Positions 44,982 through 53,454 of a stretch of 64,000 nt of DNA are shown here, one piece after another. The DNA is taken from assembly GCF_003344965.1 (NCBI RefSeq), contig NZ_CP031194.1, forward strand, positions 2,666,001-2,730,000, written 5' to 3'. Under the pieces are notes generated by a model. That model saw nothing but the letters and a program-made list of their open reading frames with translations, did not search any database and had not been told where the DNA came from. The translations under genes and the position numbers were made by a program. Position 1 is the stretch's first letter; the number at the start of each line of letters is the position of its first letter. This stretch comes from Streptomyces paludis. GTDB taxonomy: Bacteria > Actinomycetota > Actinomycetes > Streptomycetales > Streptomycetaceae.

Positions 44982-46065
44982 CCCGACCCCCGGGGCCGCC
45001 CTCCCGGACCTGGTCCCGGACCCGGTCCCGGACCCGGCGGATCTCCTCCAGCGGGTACGGAGTCGCCCGGCTCACGCCGCGCAGCGCGCCGAGGAACTCC
45101 GACACCACCACGGCGAGCGGCGCGTCCCGCGCGAGAATCGCGGCGGCGGCCACCGGAATCCCGGCGGGTAGCTCGCCCCCGGCCCAGGCCCGAAGCAGCG
45201 CGGCGCGCTCCTCGCCCCGGCATCCGTACAGCGCGGCGGTCAGCCAGTGCACCAGGTACGAGTCGACGTAGTCGCGGTCGTAGGTCCGGTGCGTACCGTA
45301 GAAGTCAGCCTCCTCGGCCGACAGTTCGAACCGGGACGAGAGAGCAAGCCCGAAGTCCGCGAAGAAGAGGCGCCGGCCGTCGGTCAGGATGTTCTCGAAG
45401 TGCGCGTCGAAGTGCAGGAGCCCGCGCCCGTTCATGAACGCGATACCGGCCCCCAACTCCCGTTCCACCATGCCGCAGGCGCGCTCGGCGGCCTCACCAC
45501 CGGCGGCCACCCGCTCCCCCAGCCACTGATGCAGGTTCTGGGGGACATACTCCAGGAACAACGCGACGCTCGCCGTCGCGTCCCGCAGCCCCTCGATCCG
45601 ACGCCGCACCGCCGATCCGCCACCCCAGTAGGCGACGGTCCGTTCCACATCGGCCAGTTCCGGTGGCAGGGACACGGGCACCACATCCGGCAGCACCCGC
45701 CAGTGGTACATGAGCGGAAAGCCCTCGTAGGCGCCCGCGAGGACCCAGTCCGTCGTCATGGTGTGCACGGCCAGCTCCCGCCACACCCCGAACCCGGGCC
45801 CACCAATGCCGTACTGACACACGACCGGCAGCCCGAACAGATTCGCCGTGGACCGCACATGCTCCGGCCGCCGCTCCCAGTCGGTCAGAGGCACCCGCTT
45901 CACAAAAACCGGCACCCCCGCGACCTCCACCAACACCGACGTCCCACCAATCCCCCGCCCCAGGGGCACAGCCCCCGCGACAAGCGCACCAAGCGCCCGG
46001 TCACTGAGCGAGGCCAGCGCCGAGGACACACCACGGTGAGCAACAACCCGCGCGTTACGCGCCAT
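44959..46065 (-). CDS. protein-kinase-like protein
   Basis: 368 aa from ATG 46065 (GAGGGTGTG upstream). Kinase-like lobes: GGTSVLVEVAGVPVFVKRVP (VFVK lysine), LFLEYVPQNLHQWLGERV hinge, catalytic loop GLLHFDAHFENILTDG (HFDAHFEN for HRDLKxxN) and FADFGLALS (DFG). Resembles the bacterial kinase/phosphotransferase-like group more than Hanks kinases. The ends bordering the repeat at 46.15 kb and the Fic gene suggest an accessory location. Confidence 0.8.
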   Translation of the reverse strand: MARNARVVAHRGVSSALASLSDRALGALVAGAVPLGRGIGGTSVLVEVAGVPVFVKRVPLTDWERRPEHVRSTANLFGLPVVCQYGIGGPGFGVWRELAVHTMTTDWVLAGAYEGFPLMYHWRVLPDVVPVSLPPELADVERTVAYWGGGSAVRRRIEGLRDATASVALFLEYVPQNLHQWLGERVAAGGEAAERACGMVERELGAGIAFMNGRGLLHFDAHFENILTDGRRLFFADFGLALSSRFELSAEEADFYGTHRTYDRDYVDSYLVHWLTAALYGCRGEERAALLRAWAGGELPAGIPVAAAAILARDAPLAVVVSEFLGALRGVSRATPYPLEEIRRVRDRVRDQVREGGPGGRVTRRRTG

Positions 46066-46151
46066 CACACCCTCAAAAAGTCTCAACCGGTACGCCACCG
46101 ACGAACGACGACCGCAGGGCCGGAGCCAGGCGAGGCAGCGTAGCGCGGGGC

Positions 46152-46420
46152 CGCCCGTCCGTCGCTGGTTGCGCCCCAAGCCCCGCTGGTCACCGTTGTG
46201 TGGGTTGTGGGGTTGCTGGGACGCGGGTGACAACAAGTGGGCCTCTGTGAAGGCCGTCCATGTGTCCAAGAGTGCCCCTAACGCACCTGAGGACACATGT
46301 GCCGCCTGAGGAGCCCCCCAACAGGTCGCCAAACCGGCCCATAGGGGATGCATGGGCGGGATCGGACGGCCCGGGGGTCCGACCGGACAACAGGGCCCGC
46401 CCAGCAGTAACAGGACACAC
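46152..46420. repeat. dispersed intergenic repeat, family M2
   Basis: Starts near GTCCGTCGCTGGTTGCG, then AAGCCCCGCTGGTCACCGTT, and contains ACGCACCTGAGGACACATGT at 46281. It continues up to the truncated transposase. Close copies are at about 60816-61000 (+) and, partly, 61078-61200 (+). No coding frame. This and the 86 bp beside it fill the 355-bp gap 46066-46420. Confidence 0.75.
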
Positions 46421-47164
46421 GTATGTACTTGCAGGCCGTAGTGCCGTCCCGCGGCGACGACTTGGGGGTGGCGGACTGCGACCCCGGCGACCCGGTCGAT
46501 GGTCATCGTCTTCTCGTTGTCGGTCAGGACATAGGTCGGGACCCCGCCGATCGCCCGCAAGGTGCAGTCGATGCAGGAGACCACGGTGGGCAGAGTGCGG
46601 TCCCAGGTCGGGGTCACCACCCGGAACCTCGACCAGACCAGCCAGGCGCACAACAGCAACGTCTGTCGCTCGTCCGAGCCGCCCGGACCAGGGACTTTCG
46701 CCCCCCAGTCGAACTGCAACCACAGGCCCGGCTCGGTGATCCACGGCCGGTAGGTGCGGCGGTGGCCGGCCTTCCAGCGTTCCTTCGCCTTCGCGACCGC
46801 GCGGCGGGTGGTCCGCTCGTCGCCGGTGAACCCGAGCAGGACCAGGCGCTCGTGGAGCTTGTCGGCCCGCACCCTGCCCTGCGAGCGTTAGACCCACTCC
46901 TCGATCGACCGGACGGCCCGTGTCCCTCATCCGTGCGTACCTGCGTACGGTCTTCGGGTCGACCCCCGCCAGCTCGGCAGCCGAATGCGCACACCCAGTG
47001 GCATCCAGGGCCTCGAAGATTTCCATGATCTCCCTGTCAGGCTTCTTCAACGATCCCTCCGGCCATTGCAGGGCGGCCAGTGCCAGGTCGGCGCGGAAGC
47101 GCTCGAAACTGAGGCCGCCGTCTTGGCGGCGGGCCATCAGGGGGCGGAGGTCGTTGAGATTCAT
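46421..47164 (-). pseudogene. IS21-type transposase (IstA-like) remnant
   Basis: The N-terminal part MNLNDLRPLMARRQDGGLSF and AAELAGVDPKTVRRYARMRD reads from 47164 to about 46880. The rest continues in another frame (ADKLHERLVLLGFTGDERTT, WLQFDWGAKVPGPGG, TDNEKTMTIDRVAG) to HYGLQVHTC near 46422, where it stops at the M2 repeat junction. A frameshift and loss of the C-terminal half of the catalytic domain make it inactive. No IstB partner. Confidence 0.88.
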
Positions 47165-47165
47165 G

Positions 47166-47654
47166 TCAGGCACCGCGCTCCAGCGCGTACAGCTCGTAGG
47201 GGACGGTTCTGGTCTCGGTGTCCCGGTCGGCCGTGCCGATGTGGGTGAACCCGGTTTTGGCCAGGACGCGGCCGGAGGCGGGGTTGTCGGGGTGGTGCAT
47301 GGCCTCCAGCCGGGTGAGGCCGGCAGTGGTGAAGGCGACGGTGACGACCTGGTGGGCGGCGTGGGTGGCGTAGCCGTTGCCCCAGCTGTCTTCCCGGAAG
47401 ATGTAGCTGATGGTGCCCATGGATGGGGTGCGTCGGCGCAGGGAGATCAGGCCGATCAGGTCGCTCTCGTGGAGGATGCCCCAGCTCCACTGCGCGCGCG
47501 GGGTTTCGGCGGCTCGGGTGAGGGCCGTGCGGATCTTGTCGTGGGCCTGGTCGAGGGTGAGGGGCTTGCCGGTCGTGTGCCGGATGGAGGCCCCGCTGTA
47601 GATGCGGGTGAGGGCGGGGGCGTCGTCGAGGGCCAGGGCGCGCAGGGTCACCAT
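47166..47654 (-). CDS. GNAT N-acetyltransferase
   Basis: 162 aa starting MVTLRALALDD (AAGGAGC upstream). RimJ/RimL-like pattern: ISLRRRTPSMGTISYIFRED, SWGNGYATHAAHQVVTVAF, RLEAMHHPDNPASGRVLAKT, GFTHIG. Overlaps the end of the kinase-like gene by 7 bp. Last gene of a four-gene operon. Confidence 0.88.
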   Translation of the reverse strand: MVTLRALALDDAPALTRIYSGASIRHTTGKPLTLDQAHDKIRTALTRAAETPRAQWSWGILHESDLIGLISLRRRTPSMGTISYIFREDSWGNGYATHAAHQVVTVAFTTAGLTRLEAMHHPDNPASGRVLAKTGFTHIGTADRDTETRTVPYELYALERGA

Positions 47655-48532
47655 GCGGTGGTCAGCTCCTTCGCGGTGGGCCGGTCTGCGGGGTCGGGTG
47701 CGAGACACGCGGTGATGGCGTCCTCGAACTCGGGGAAGGGCCAGGGCCGGGCGTCGCGCAGCGCGGTGGTGGTGCCCCGGGCGATGGCGGCCAGCTTCTT
47801 CGGCCGGTCCAGGTCGTCGTCGTAGGCGACGGGGCGCCGGCCGGTCCAGCACCAGAACAGGGAGGCGCCAAGGCTCCAGATGTCGCCGGAGGGCTGTGCC
47901 TGGATGTGGGTGTCGGCGGGGGTATCGAGGATCTGCGTGGCGAGCTCGGGGGCGGTGGTGTGGGTGAGGGCTCCCTGGTACGGGACGCGGCGGCCGTCGC
48001 CGGGGCCGCAGGCGAGGGCGTAGTCGATGACGGCGGCGTGACCGCCTTGGGTGACCAGGGTGTTGGTCGGCTGAACGTCGGCGTGGGCCCACCCGGCGAC
48101 GTGCATGAGCGCGAGGTGTTCCGTCCAGGTGCGGGCGATGCCCGCGAGCCAGGGGCGGACCGAGGCGCGGTCTCCTTCAGGGCCGCGGGCGAGGGTGAGG
48201 GCCCGCCACAAGGGTGTGCCGTCGATCCAGTTGACGGCCAGCCACCGGCCGCCGTCCCATGTCCCGGCGCTCACACGGTAGTCGGGGCTGAGTGCGCAGG
48301 CGGCGGTGAGGCGGAGCAGGTGGTCGTCCTCCTGGGCCATCTCGGCGGCCTTGTCGCGGGCGTTGTCCCCGTCGGGGTTGTTGGCTTTCAGTACGACGGC
48401 ACGTTTGGGGCCCTGGAGTTTCCAGGCGCGGGAGCCGCGCCGGTCGCTCAGGAGCTGGACGGCAGTGGGCTCGCCGGTGTGTGCGCCAAGGAGGACGACG
48501 GCTTCGCCGGGGGGAGCAGGTGTTGTGCCCAT
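47648..48532 (-). CDS. serine/threonine-kinase-like protein
   Basis: 294 aa from MGTTPAPPGEAV (a GTG at 48550 is an alternative). VVLKANNPDGDNA carries the ATP-site lysine, WIDGTPLW hinge, catalytic loop HVAGWAHADVQPTNTLVTQ (HADVQPTN), and VIDYALACG at the DFG position (Asp-Tyr-Ala). The C-lobe has SGDIWSLGASLFWCWTGRRP and the final CLAPDPADRPTAKELTTAW typical of Hanks-type kinases. No membrane segment. Its start lies inside the preceding gene (85-bp out-of-frame overlap). Confidence 0.85.
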   Translation of the reverse strand: MGTTPAPPGEAVVLLGAHTGEPTAVQLLSDRRGSRAWKLQGPKRAVVLKANNPDGDNARDKAAEMAQEDDHLLRLTAACALSPDYRVSAGTWDGGRWLAVNWIDGTPLWRALTLARGPEGDRASVRPWLAGIARTWTEHLALMHVAGWAHADVQPTNTLVTQGGHAAVIDYALACGPGDGRRVPYQGALTHTTAPELATQILDTPADTHIQAQPSGDIWSLGASLFWCWTGRRPVAYDDDLDRPKKLAAIARGTTTALRDARPWPFPEFEDAITACLAPDPADRPTAKELTTAW

Positions 48533-49146
48533 GTACGGATCTTCTTCCACTCGGTGGGGATGTGCTCGAACACGTCACGGCCGTCGTCGTCGGCCGCGGC
48601 AAGAGCGGCGGCCAGGTCGGGAGTCGCGCTCAGGAAGCGTGGGTCGCGGCGACGGACGGCGGCCCTCACGGGGAGGAACGAGACGGGGGCGGCCGGGATC
48701 CGCCGGCCGGACGCGGCGACTTCCTCTTGGCCCGCGTAGAACTTGCCGAACATCACGCCGATGGGGCCGTAGAGGTTCTTCAGCACCCAGTGCGGCCAGG
48801 CGAGCAGGTCACGGTGCCGAGTCCCGGGTACGCCGCCCAGCAGGACGATGTTCTCGCACCGCAGGAGGCCGTGCGGCCGGTTCAGCAAGGGCCGCAGCCA
48901 CTCAGCGGCCTGGACACCCGTGTGGAAGAGCTCCGCCTGAACGCCCTCGGCGTCGCCGTCGGCGCGGTAGACCGTCCAGGACGTCAGACCCTGCTGGAGG
49001 GAGGGGGCCAGGTAGGGGCAGTGGGAAGTCATCTGCCGCGCGTAGTCGCTGATGTCCACGGAGGTGGGCCGGGTGGTGCCGGCCTCAACGAGGCGCAGCG
49101 CCCCGGCGGTGGGCCGGGGCGCTGCGCCGGTACGGCCGGTGGTCAC
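48448..49146 (-). CDS. 232-aa protein of unknown function
   Basis: GTG start 49146 overlaps the preceding stop (GTGA). Recognisable blocks: TSHCPYLAPSLQQGLTSWTV, VLLGGVPGTRHRDLLAWPHW, VLKNLYGPIGVMFGKFYAGQ, EEVAASGRRIPAAPVSFLPV, HIPTEWKKIRTW. Soluble, no signal. The CPYLAP and GVMFGKF segments suggest a catalytic or ligand site. I do not know its function; it is linked to a kinase, a GNAT and a small protein. Confidence 0.75.
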   Translation of the reverse strand: MTTGRTGAAPRPTAGALRLVEAGTTRPTSVDISDYARQMTSHCPYLAPSLQQGLTSWTVYRADGDAEGVQAELFHTGVQAAEWLRPLLNRPHGLLRCENIVLLGGVPGTRHRDLLAWPHWVLKNLYGPIGVMFGKFYAGQEEVAASGRRIPAAPVSFLPVRAAVRRRDPRFLSATPDLAAALAAADDDGRDVFEHIPTEWKKIRTWAQHLLPPAKPSSSLAHTPASPLPSSS

Positions 49147-49547
49147 CGGCGGGCGGTCTCCGGCTGGTCGGGCGCGACGTCGTCGCCGTCGCCGCCGGTG
49201 GGAACGCAGTCCCACTCCGCGACCACGGTGCCGGCCTCCCGGTAGCGGGCGACGGCGTCCTGGTCGAGGTTGCCGTCGGCGTCGGTGAACCACATCTCTG
49301 GCAGCGGCCCGTACACCTCTTCGTAGGCGGCGACCCAGGCGATCGGGCCGTGGCCGTTGTTCGCGACGTGACGGATCGGTTGCCCGGCGGTCTCCAGGCA
49401 CAGGGCCTCGTAGGCCGGGGTGCCGAGCAGGTCGTGCCACGCCTTGTCGACGGCCGGGGAGAACATCTCGGGTGCGGACTGGCCGGTCTTGAAGCGCTGG
49501 CCGGTGATGGTCAGGAACCGGCGCAGCTCAGTCGGTGCGGTGCTCAC
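49143..49547 (-). CDS. 134-aa hypothetical with VDKAWH motif
   Basis: From GTG 49547 (AAAGGGGCG upstream). VDKAWHDLLGTPAYEALC near the N-terminus, then HVANNGHGPIAWVAAYEEVY, MWFTDADGNLDQDAVARY, and a C-terminal VVAEWDCVPTGGD. The V-D-x-x-W-H signature occurs in families of unknown function that use it for metal or ligand binding. First gene of the minus-strand four-gene operon. About 300 bp of intergenic sequence (49548-49846) to the divergent regulator holds no gene that I can support. Confidence 0.7.
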   Translation of the reverse strand: MSTAPTELRRFLTITGQRFKTGQSAPEMFSPAVDKAWHDLLGTPAYEALCLETAGQPIRHVANNGHGPIAWVAAYEEVYGPLPEMWFTDADGNLDQDAVARYREAGTVVAEWDCVPTGGDGDDVAPDQPETARR

Positions 49548-49846
49548 GGTGGCGCCCCTTTCAGTGTCGAGTGGTGCTCGCCCGGCCCGGGTTGGGACGG
49601 GTGTGGTGCCGGTGCGCCGCGCACCCGGAGGGATCGGTCCCGGCCGGGTGCGCGATGGTCTCAGGGGGGTGTGGAGGACCAGGTGTGTGCTGCTCATCGG
49701 GGCCTCACCGGGTCAAGTGGTCGCGGGCGGCACGGTCTCGTTCGTCGGACGTCGACCGCATTCCGACGGTAGGGACGGGCGGGATGCGGTAGGACTGACC
49801 GTGAGTACGGGTTTCGGTGCAAAGGGTGACTGGGGAGCAGGCCGGT

Positions 49847-50941
49847 ATGGGCAGGCCCGGGCGAACATCGGCAGGCGTAGTGAGCGGGTTCGTGCTGCGC
49901 CTGGCCCGCGAGTCGATCCCGTACACGCAGGCCGTCCTGGCGGAGGCCCTGGGCGTGGACGTCGAGACGCTTCAGGGCTGGGAGTCGGGGCGGCGGCCGC
50001 TGGCGAACATGCGGGCCGGGGCGCTGCTGGAGCTCCGGCGGCGGCTGCCGGCGCTCGGTGCGGACGTGGCGCTGATGCCGTGGCTGGACGCGGCGATGGA
50101 CGCGGACCGGATCATCGCGGCTGCCCTGGACGGCGACGGCGAGACGGGCAGGCCGCACCCGCTGGCCGGGTGGGTGCACACCCGGGACACCGCACACATG
50201 CTGGCCTGGGCACTGAACGGCACCATCCCACCGGCGCTCGCCGGACGGTTACCCCGGCCCCGGCGCGGTCCGGTCGCCGTCGCACCGCAGCTGACGGCCG
50301 CGGACCGGGCGGCGTTCTTCGACCACCTGCGGGGCACGACCGAGGCGGCGGCCCGGCAGACCGAGGGCGGGGTGCTGCTGCACCGCCAGGCGCTCTACCT
50401 CGCCTCGTACGACCAGGGGCCGGACGCGGCCGCGTGGACCGCGCACACTCTCCACCGGCGCCGTGACGTGCTGGCCCGGCGGGGCTGGTCGCCGCACTGG
50501 GCGGAGGCCCGCTCCACCGCCACCGCGCTCGCCCGCCTCGGAGACCCGCAGCCGCTGCTGGACTTCATCGACCGCGCCCTGGCTGACGACGACACCGCGG
50601 AGGCCGCGAACCTCAACTACTGGGCGTTGTGGCTGGGAGCGTTGCCGCTGCCGCAACCGGACGACGCGTTCATGCGCAACCGGGACCTGTCGGGCTGGGA
50701 TCCGGTCACCCTGCTGCGCGGACTCGCCCGCGGCGTGCATCTCGCGCCCGGCTACGTCGACCTGTACGCGCACTCGCTGTGGGCGCTGCTGAATGCGTTC
50801 CCGTGGCTGGCACAGGCCGCCGGGCCGCTCGCGGGTCCGCTGCGCGAGCAGGCCGGCCAACTCCTTGACGGGGCACCGCTGTCGGCGAGATCGCGGCGCG
50901 AGCTGGCCGACGTCCACTACGTTCTCGATCACAACCGCTGA
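49847..50941 (+). CDS. HTH regulator with helical-repeat C-terminus
   Basis: 364 aa from MGRPGRTSAG (GGGGAG upstream). N-terminal HTH: SIPYTQAVLAEALGVDVETL, QGWESGRRPLANMRAGALLE. The remainder is helical and TPR-like (HRQALYLASYDQGPDAAAWT, LGDPQPLLDFIDRALADD, LLRGLARGVHLAPGYVDLYA). Probably controls the divergent small-protein/kinase operon and the following HD gene. Confidence 0.82.
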   Translation: MGRPGRTSAGVVSGFVLRLARESIPYTQAVLAEALGVDVETLQGWESGRRPLANMRAGALLELRRRLPALGADVALMPWLDAAMDADRIIAAALDGDGETGRPHPLAGWVHTRDTAHMLAWALNGTIPPALAGRLPRPRRGPVAVAPQLTAADRAAFFDHLRGTTEAAARQTEGGVLLHRQALYLASYDQGPDAAAWTAHTLHRRRDVLARRGWSPHWAEARSTATALARLGDPQPLLDFIDRALADDDTAEAANLNYWALWLGALPLPQPDDAFMRNRDLSGWDPVTLLRGLARGVHLAPGYVDLYAHSLWALLNAFPWLAQAAGPLAGPLREQAGQLLDGAPLSARSRRELADVHYVLDHNR

Positions 50942-50955
50942 CACCGGAGGACCGC

Positions 50956-51528
50956 ATGGCCGACGACACCACTCAGGGCACCGCGAGCTTCATCTCCGAG
51001 ATGGGCGTGCTCAAGCGCGTCGCACGGACCGGCTGGTGGTTCACCGGCAACAAACAGCCGGAGTCCGTGGCGGAGCACTCCTTCCGGGTCGGGGTGATCG
51101 GCTCGGTCCTCGCCATGATGGAGGGCGCCGACCCGGCCCGGGTCGCGCTGATGTGCCTGTTCCACGACAGCCAGGAGACCCGGATCGGGGATATCGCGCA
51201 TATCGGCCGAAAATACATCAAGGCCGCCCCGAACGGCGAGGTGACCGCCGACCAGGTCGCCAACGCCCACCCGGCCGTACGCACCGGGGTGCAGAGCGCC
51301 GTCGACGAGTACGAGGCCGGCGAAACCCCGGAGGCGATCGTCGCCCGCGACGCCGACAAGCTCGAATGCCTCGTGCAGGCGGTGGAGTACCGGGAGCAGG
51401 GCTACAGCCTCACCCAGAACTGGATCGACACCAGCCTCGCGTCGCTCAAGACCCCGTCCGCAAAGGCCCTCGCCGACGCCGCGCTGAGTATGAACTCGCT
51501 CCAGTGGCAGCAGAACTTCCTGCCCTGA
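50956..51528 (+). CDS. HD-domain hydrolase (YfbR/5'-deoxynucleotidase-like)
   Basis: 190 aa. Metal motif H...HD...D: AEHSFRVGVIGSVLAMME, MCLFHDSQETRIGDI and ARDADKLECLVQAVEY. KRVARTGWWFTGNKQPESVA at the N-terminus is typical of the YfbR-like branch, which removes phosphate from deoxynucleoside monophosphates. 14 bp downstream of the regulator, same operon. Combined with the divergent kinase operon it may form a nucleotide-linked stress or defence unit (inference). Confidence 0.87.
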   Translation: MADDTTQGTASFISEMGVLKRVARTGWWFTGNKQPESVAEHSFRVGVIGSVLAMMEGADPARVALMCLFHDSQETRIGDIAHIGRKYIKAAPNGEVTADQVANAHPAVRTGVQSAVDEYEAGETPEAIVARDADKLECLVQAVEYREQGYSLTQNWIDTSLASLKTPSAKALADAALSMNSLQWQQNFLP

Positions 51529-51689
51529 CCAGCCGCCGTCTCCGGCGAGGCCCCCGCTGCCGGGGGCTCCTCGCTGTTCGGCCCTGGACCAGCGCCTGAA
51601 CCGCTCGGGTAACTCCCACCATTTCGTCCCGTTCCGGAACCGCCCACACGACGCCTTCGAGACACCCCACCGTTCCACACAGGCCCTGG

Positions 51690-52112
51690 CGGGGCCAGCA
51701 AGGCGGGGAGGGGCGGCCGGGCGAGAGGGGGTAGCCCGGGGGTCTGCCGTAGTGGCGGCCGGTTCAGGGTCCGGCGGCCCAGCGGTCGGGTAGCCCCTAC
51801 GGGGCCGCGCAGCAGCCGCATGGGGTGACTCGGCACCGGCTCAGCGACCAACCGTCCGTCGCTGGTTGCGACTCATGCATCGCTGGTCACTGTGGGGTTT
51901 TTGTCTGCGGGTCAGTACCAAGAGGTAACCGGGGCGTACGGGAGCGAGCGTGCAGCGCTGGGCCGCCCCTCCTTTTGCCAGTGTCGCGCCTCCAGGGGAG
52001 GTGTAAAGGGCGCTCCTCCGTCGCGTCGGCTACGCCGACTCCGCTGCGCTCCGCCCTTGACACCTCCCCTTCCGGCGCGTGTACGGGAGAGGGGGGGGCG
52101 GCCGGGGGGAGA
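51690..52112 (+). repeat. composite intergenic repeat M1+M3, left copy
   Basis: 51690-51890 (M1-like) matches 60690-60850 (+) and the reverse complement of 61275-61450. 51850-52112 (M3) matches the reverse complement of about 61435-61695 nearly base for base over 51915-52112. M3 has a large palindrome: GGGGAGGTGTAAAGGGCG (51995-52012) against CGCCCTTGACACCTCCCC near 52051-52069, with inner GTCGGC-TAC-GCCGAC. With nearby unique sequence it fills the gene-free 51529-52235. Confidence 0.8.
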
Positions 52113-52160
52113 CCCTACACCCTGGGACCTGGGAAAACACCGGGATCCGGGCATGCGGAA

Positions 52161-52190
52161 GCCCCGCCCGACACGTGGTCGAACGGGGCT
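52161..52190 (-). terminator. hairpin AGCCCCG...CGGGGCT
   Basis: AGCCCCG and CGGGGCT flank ~17 nt and lie just downstream of the minus-strand gene ending at 52236. A near-identical arrangement (58932-58961) follows the recombinase gene, both continuing into CTGTCTCAGG on the + strand. Confidence 0.5.
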
Positions 52191-52235
52191 GGTCCGCTGT
52201 CTCAGGACCGGACTACGCGGCCCACTGTGCCCTGG

Positions 52236-52556
52236 TCATGCACTCCTCCCCAGTGCGGAGAACTGATCATCCGGGTACCGGTACGGGTACTCCACTCCCC
52301 GCGCCGCGAACTCAACGGCGAAGCGCCGTTCCCGCTGTACGGGCGTGAGTGGCATGGTCTCTTCGGCCCGGAAGATGGCTCGCGCGTCCGCCGAGCTGGG
52401 CCCGGTCCACGGCTTGGCCCAGGGGCCCGTAGTGGGCGCGCACGGCTCTGCGGGGACTGCTGAGGGTTCCGCACGGCGCTTCCCGGTAGCGGGCAGCACA
52501 GCGGCAAGGATGAGGTGCAGGCATGCCACAAGGGCACGCGCGATAGAGTGACGCAC
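52236..52556 (-). CDS. 106-aa mobile-element-associated protein
   Basis: GTG start 52556 with AGGAG 8 nt upstream. N-terminal hydrophobic helix (IARALVACLHLILAAVL), a basic linker, NPWAKPWTGP-like WAKPWTGPSSADARAIFRAE, then LTPVQRERRFAVEFAARGVE and YPYRYPDDQFSALG. I recall similar short proteins in Streptomyces plasmid and phage-like elements; function unknown. Confidence 0.65.
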   Translation of the reverse strand: MRHSIARALVACLHLILAAVLPATGKRRAEPSAVPAEPCAPTTGPWAKPWTGPSSADARAIFRAEETMPLTPVQRERRFAVEFAARGVEYPYRYPDDQFSALGRSA

Positions 52557-52585
52557 GTCGGCAACTCCTGAGGTTGTCGGCCACG

Positions 52586-52623
52586 CCCCGGGAGTGTTAG
52601 CGCACTCGCCGGGGTTTCTTTTT
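52586..52623 (+). terminator. intrinsic terminator-like hairpin
   Basis: CCCCGGGAGTG and CACTCGCCGGGG form a strong stem around TTAGCG and are followed on the + strand by TTTCTTTTTG. Oriented against the minus-strand genes; it may stop antisense transcription or belong to the promoter of the 106-aa gene. Confidence 0.55.
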
Positions 52624-52697
52624 GATGTTGTGTCAGGGACCGTAACACCCCGGCACCGACACCGGGAAGTACCCACCAAGCACGGCGGGTTGGCGCG

Positions 52698-53306
52698 CTA
52701 CGGGAGATCGACGACCGTCACGCCGCGCAGTTCGCGGAAGAGCCGGGATGCGAGCATGCCCGGAAGTCTCTTCTTGCTGTACGCGGAGAGCACGTCATCC
52801 TCAGTGGTGACCCAACCGTTCAGCGTCAAGCGGTAGACGATCCCCGCCACCCCATACAGGGGAGCTTTCCGAGCCCGCAGCACGACGTACGGCCCATGGC
52901 GCAGATGCGGACACTGCCGCGCCGACACCCGGGCGTGTTCGGCACACACGGGCGGCATCGACGTGAGGGAACGCTCAGGCCATGTCGGCGGCGATTCGAC
53001 GCGCTGCCAGTCGATGAACAGCCATCCCTGCCGGTTCCGGTCGGCGGGCTCCCTGCACACCTGACACAACATGTGTTCCATGCATTCGCGTTGACGGCGC
53101 GGGTGCATCGAGTGATAGAGAACCTTGCTCGGGCCCGGAGTCTCTTCCATGCGGGCCCACAAGTTCCCGTGCTTGTCACGGTCCCCGGGCCGCGTGCTCT
53201 TATAGGCGAGCCGGTACCCGTTCGGGCTGTCCTCAATTTCCAGCTCTGATTGGAGCGTGGCTACTTCGGTACTGAGTAAGGCGACGTAGGGGGTTAACAG
53301 CGGCAT
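52698..53306 (-). CDS. 202-aa mobile-element protein with Cys pairs
   Basis: MPLLTPYVALLSTEVATLQS at the start, ARMEETPGPSKVLYHSMHPR, then zinc-binding-like cysteines: CMEHMLCQVC and, after WLFIDWQ, VCAEHARVSARQCPHLRHGP. VVLRARKAPLYGVAGIVYRL follows. Similar proteins recur in Streptomyces integrative elements beside HTH/TPR regulators and coupled small ORFs, as here. Function unknown. Confidence 0.75.
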   Translation of the reverse strand: MPLLTPYVALLSTEVATLQSELEIEDSPNGYRLAYKSTRPGDRDKHGNLWARMEETPGPSKVLYHSMHPRRQRECMEHMLCQVCREPADRNRQGWLFIDWQRVESPPTWPERSLTSMPPVCAEHARVSARQCPHLRHGPYVVLRARKAPLYGVAGIVYRLTLNGWVTTEDDVLSAYSKKRLPGMLASRLFRELRGVTVVDLP

Positions 53307-53352
53307 GGGTCTTTGGCTCCTTGGCGGTACGTGTTCCCGTGCTGGTGCGGGG

Positions 53353-53454
53353 CTACTTGTCGTGGGTCACAATCACGATGATGAGTACGGCGATTCCGAC
53401 CCATACAACGGCAGCGGCGAGCGCCCAACCGGTCTCCTGCGTGGCACGCTTCAC
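53353..53454 (-). CDS. 33-aa single-pass membrane peptide
   Basis: GTG 53454 overlaps the stop of the zinc-ribbon gene (GTGA). It starts VKRATQETGW, then one hydrophobic helix ALAAAVVWVGIAVLIIVIV and THDK. Fourth gene of a chain of coupled small ORFs. Supported by overlap and composition only. Confidence 0.5.
   Translation of the reverse strand: MKRATQETGWALAAAVVWVGIAVLIIVIVTHDK

Noticed and set aside
46190..46420. Continuation of the transposase frame into the M2 repeat
   Set aside because: The sequence after HYGLQVHTC matches the dispersed repeat, not IstA.
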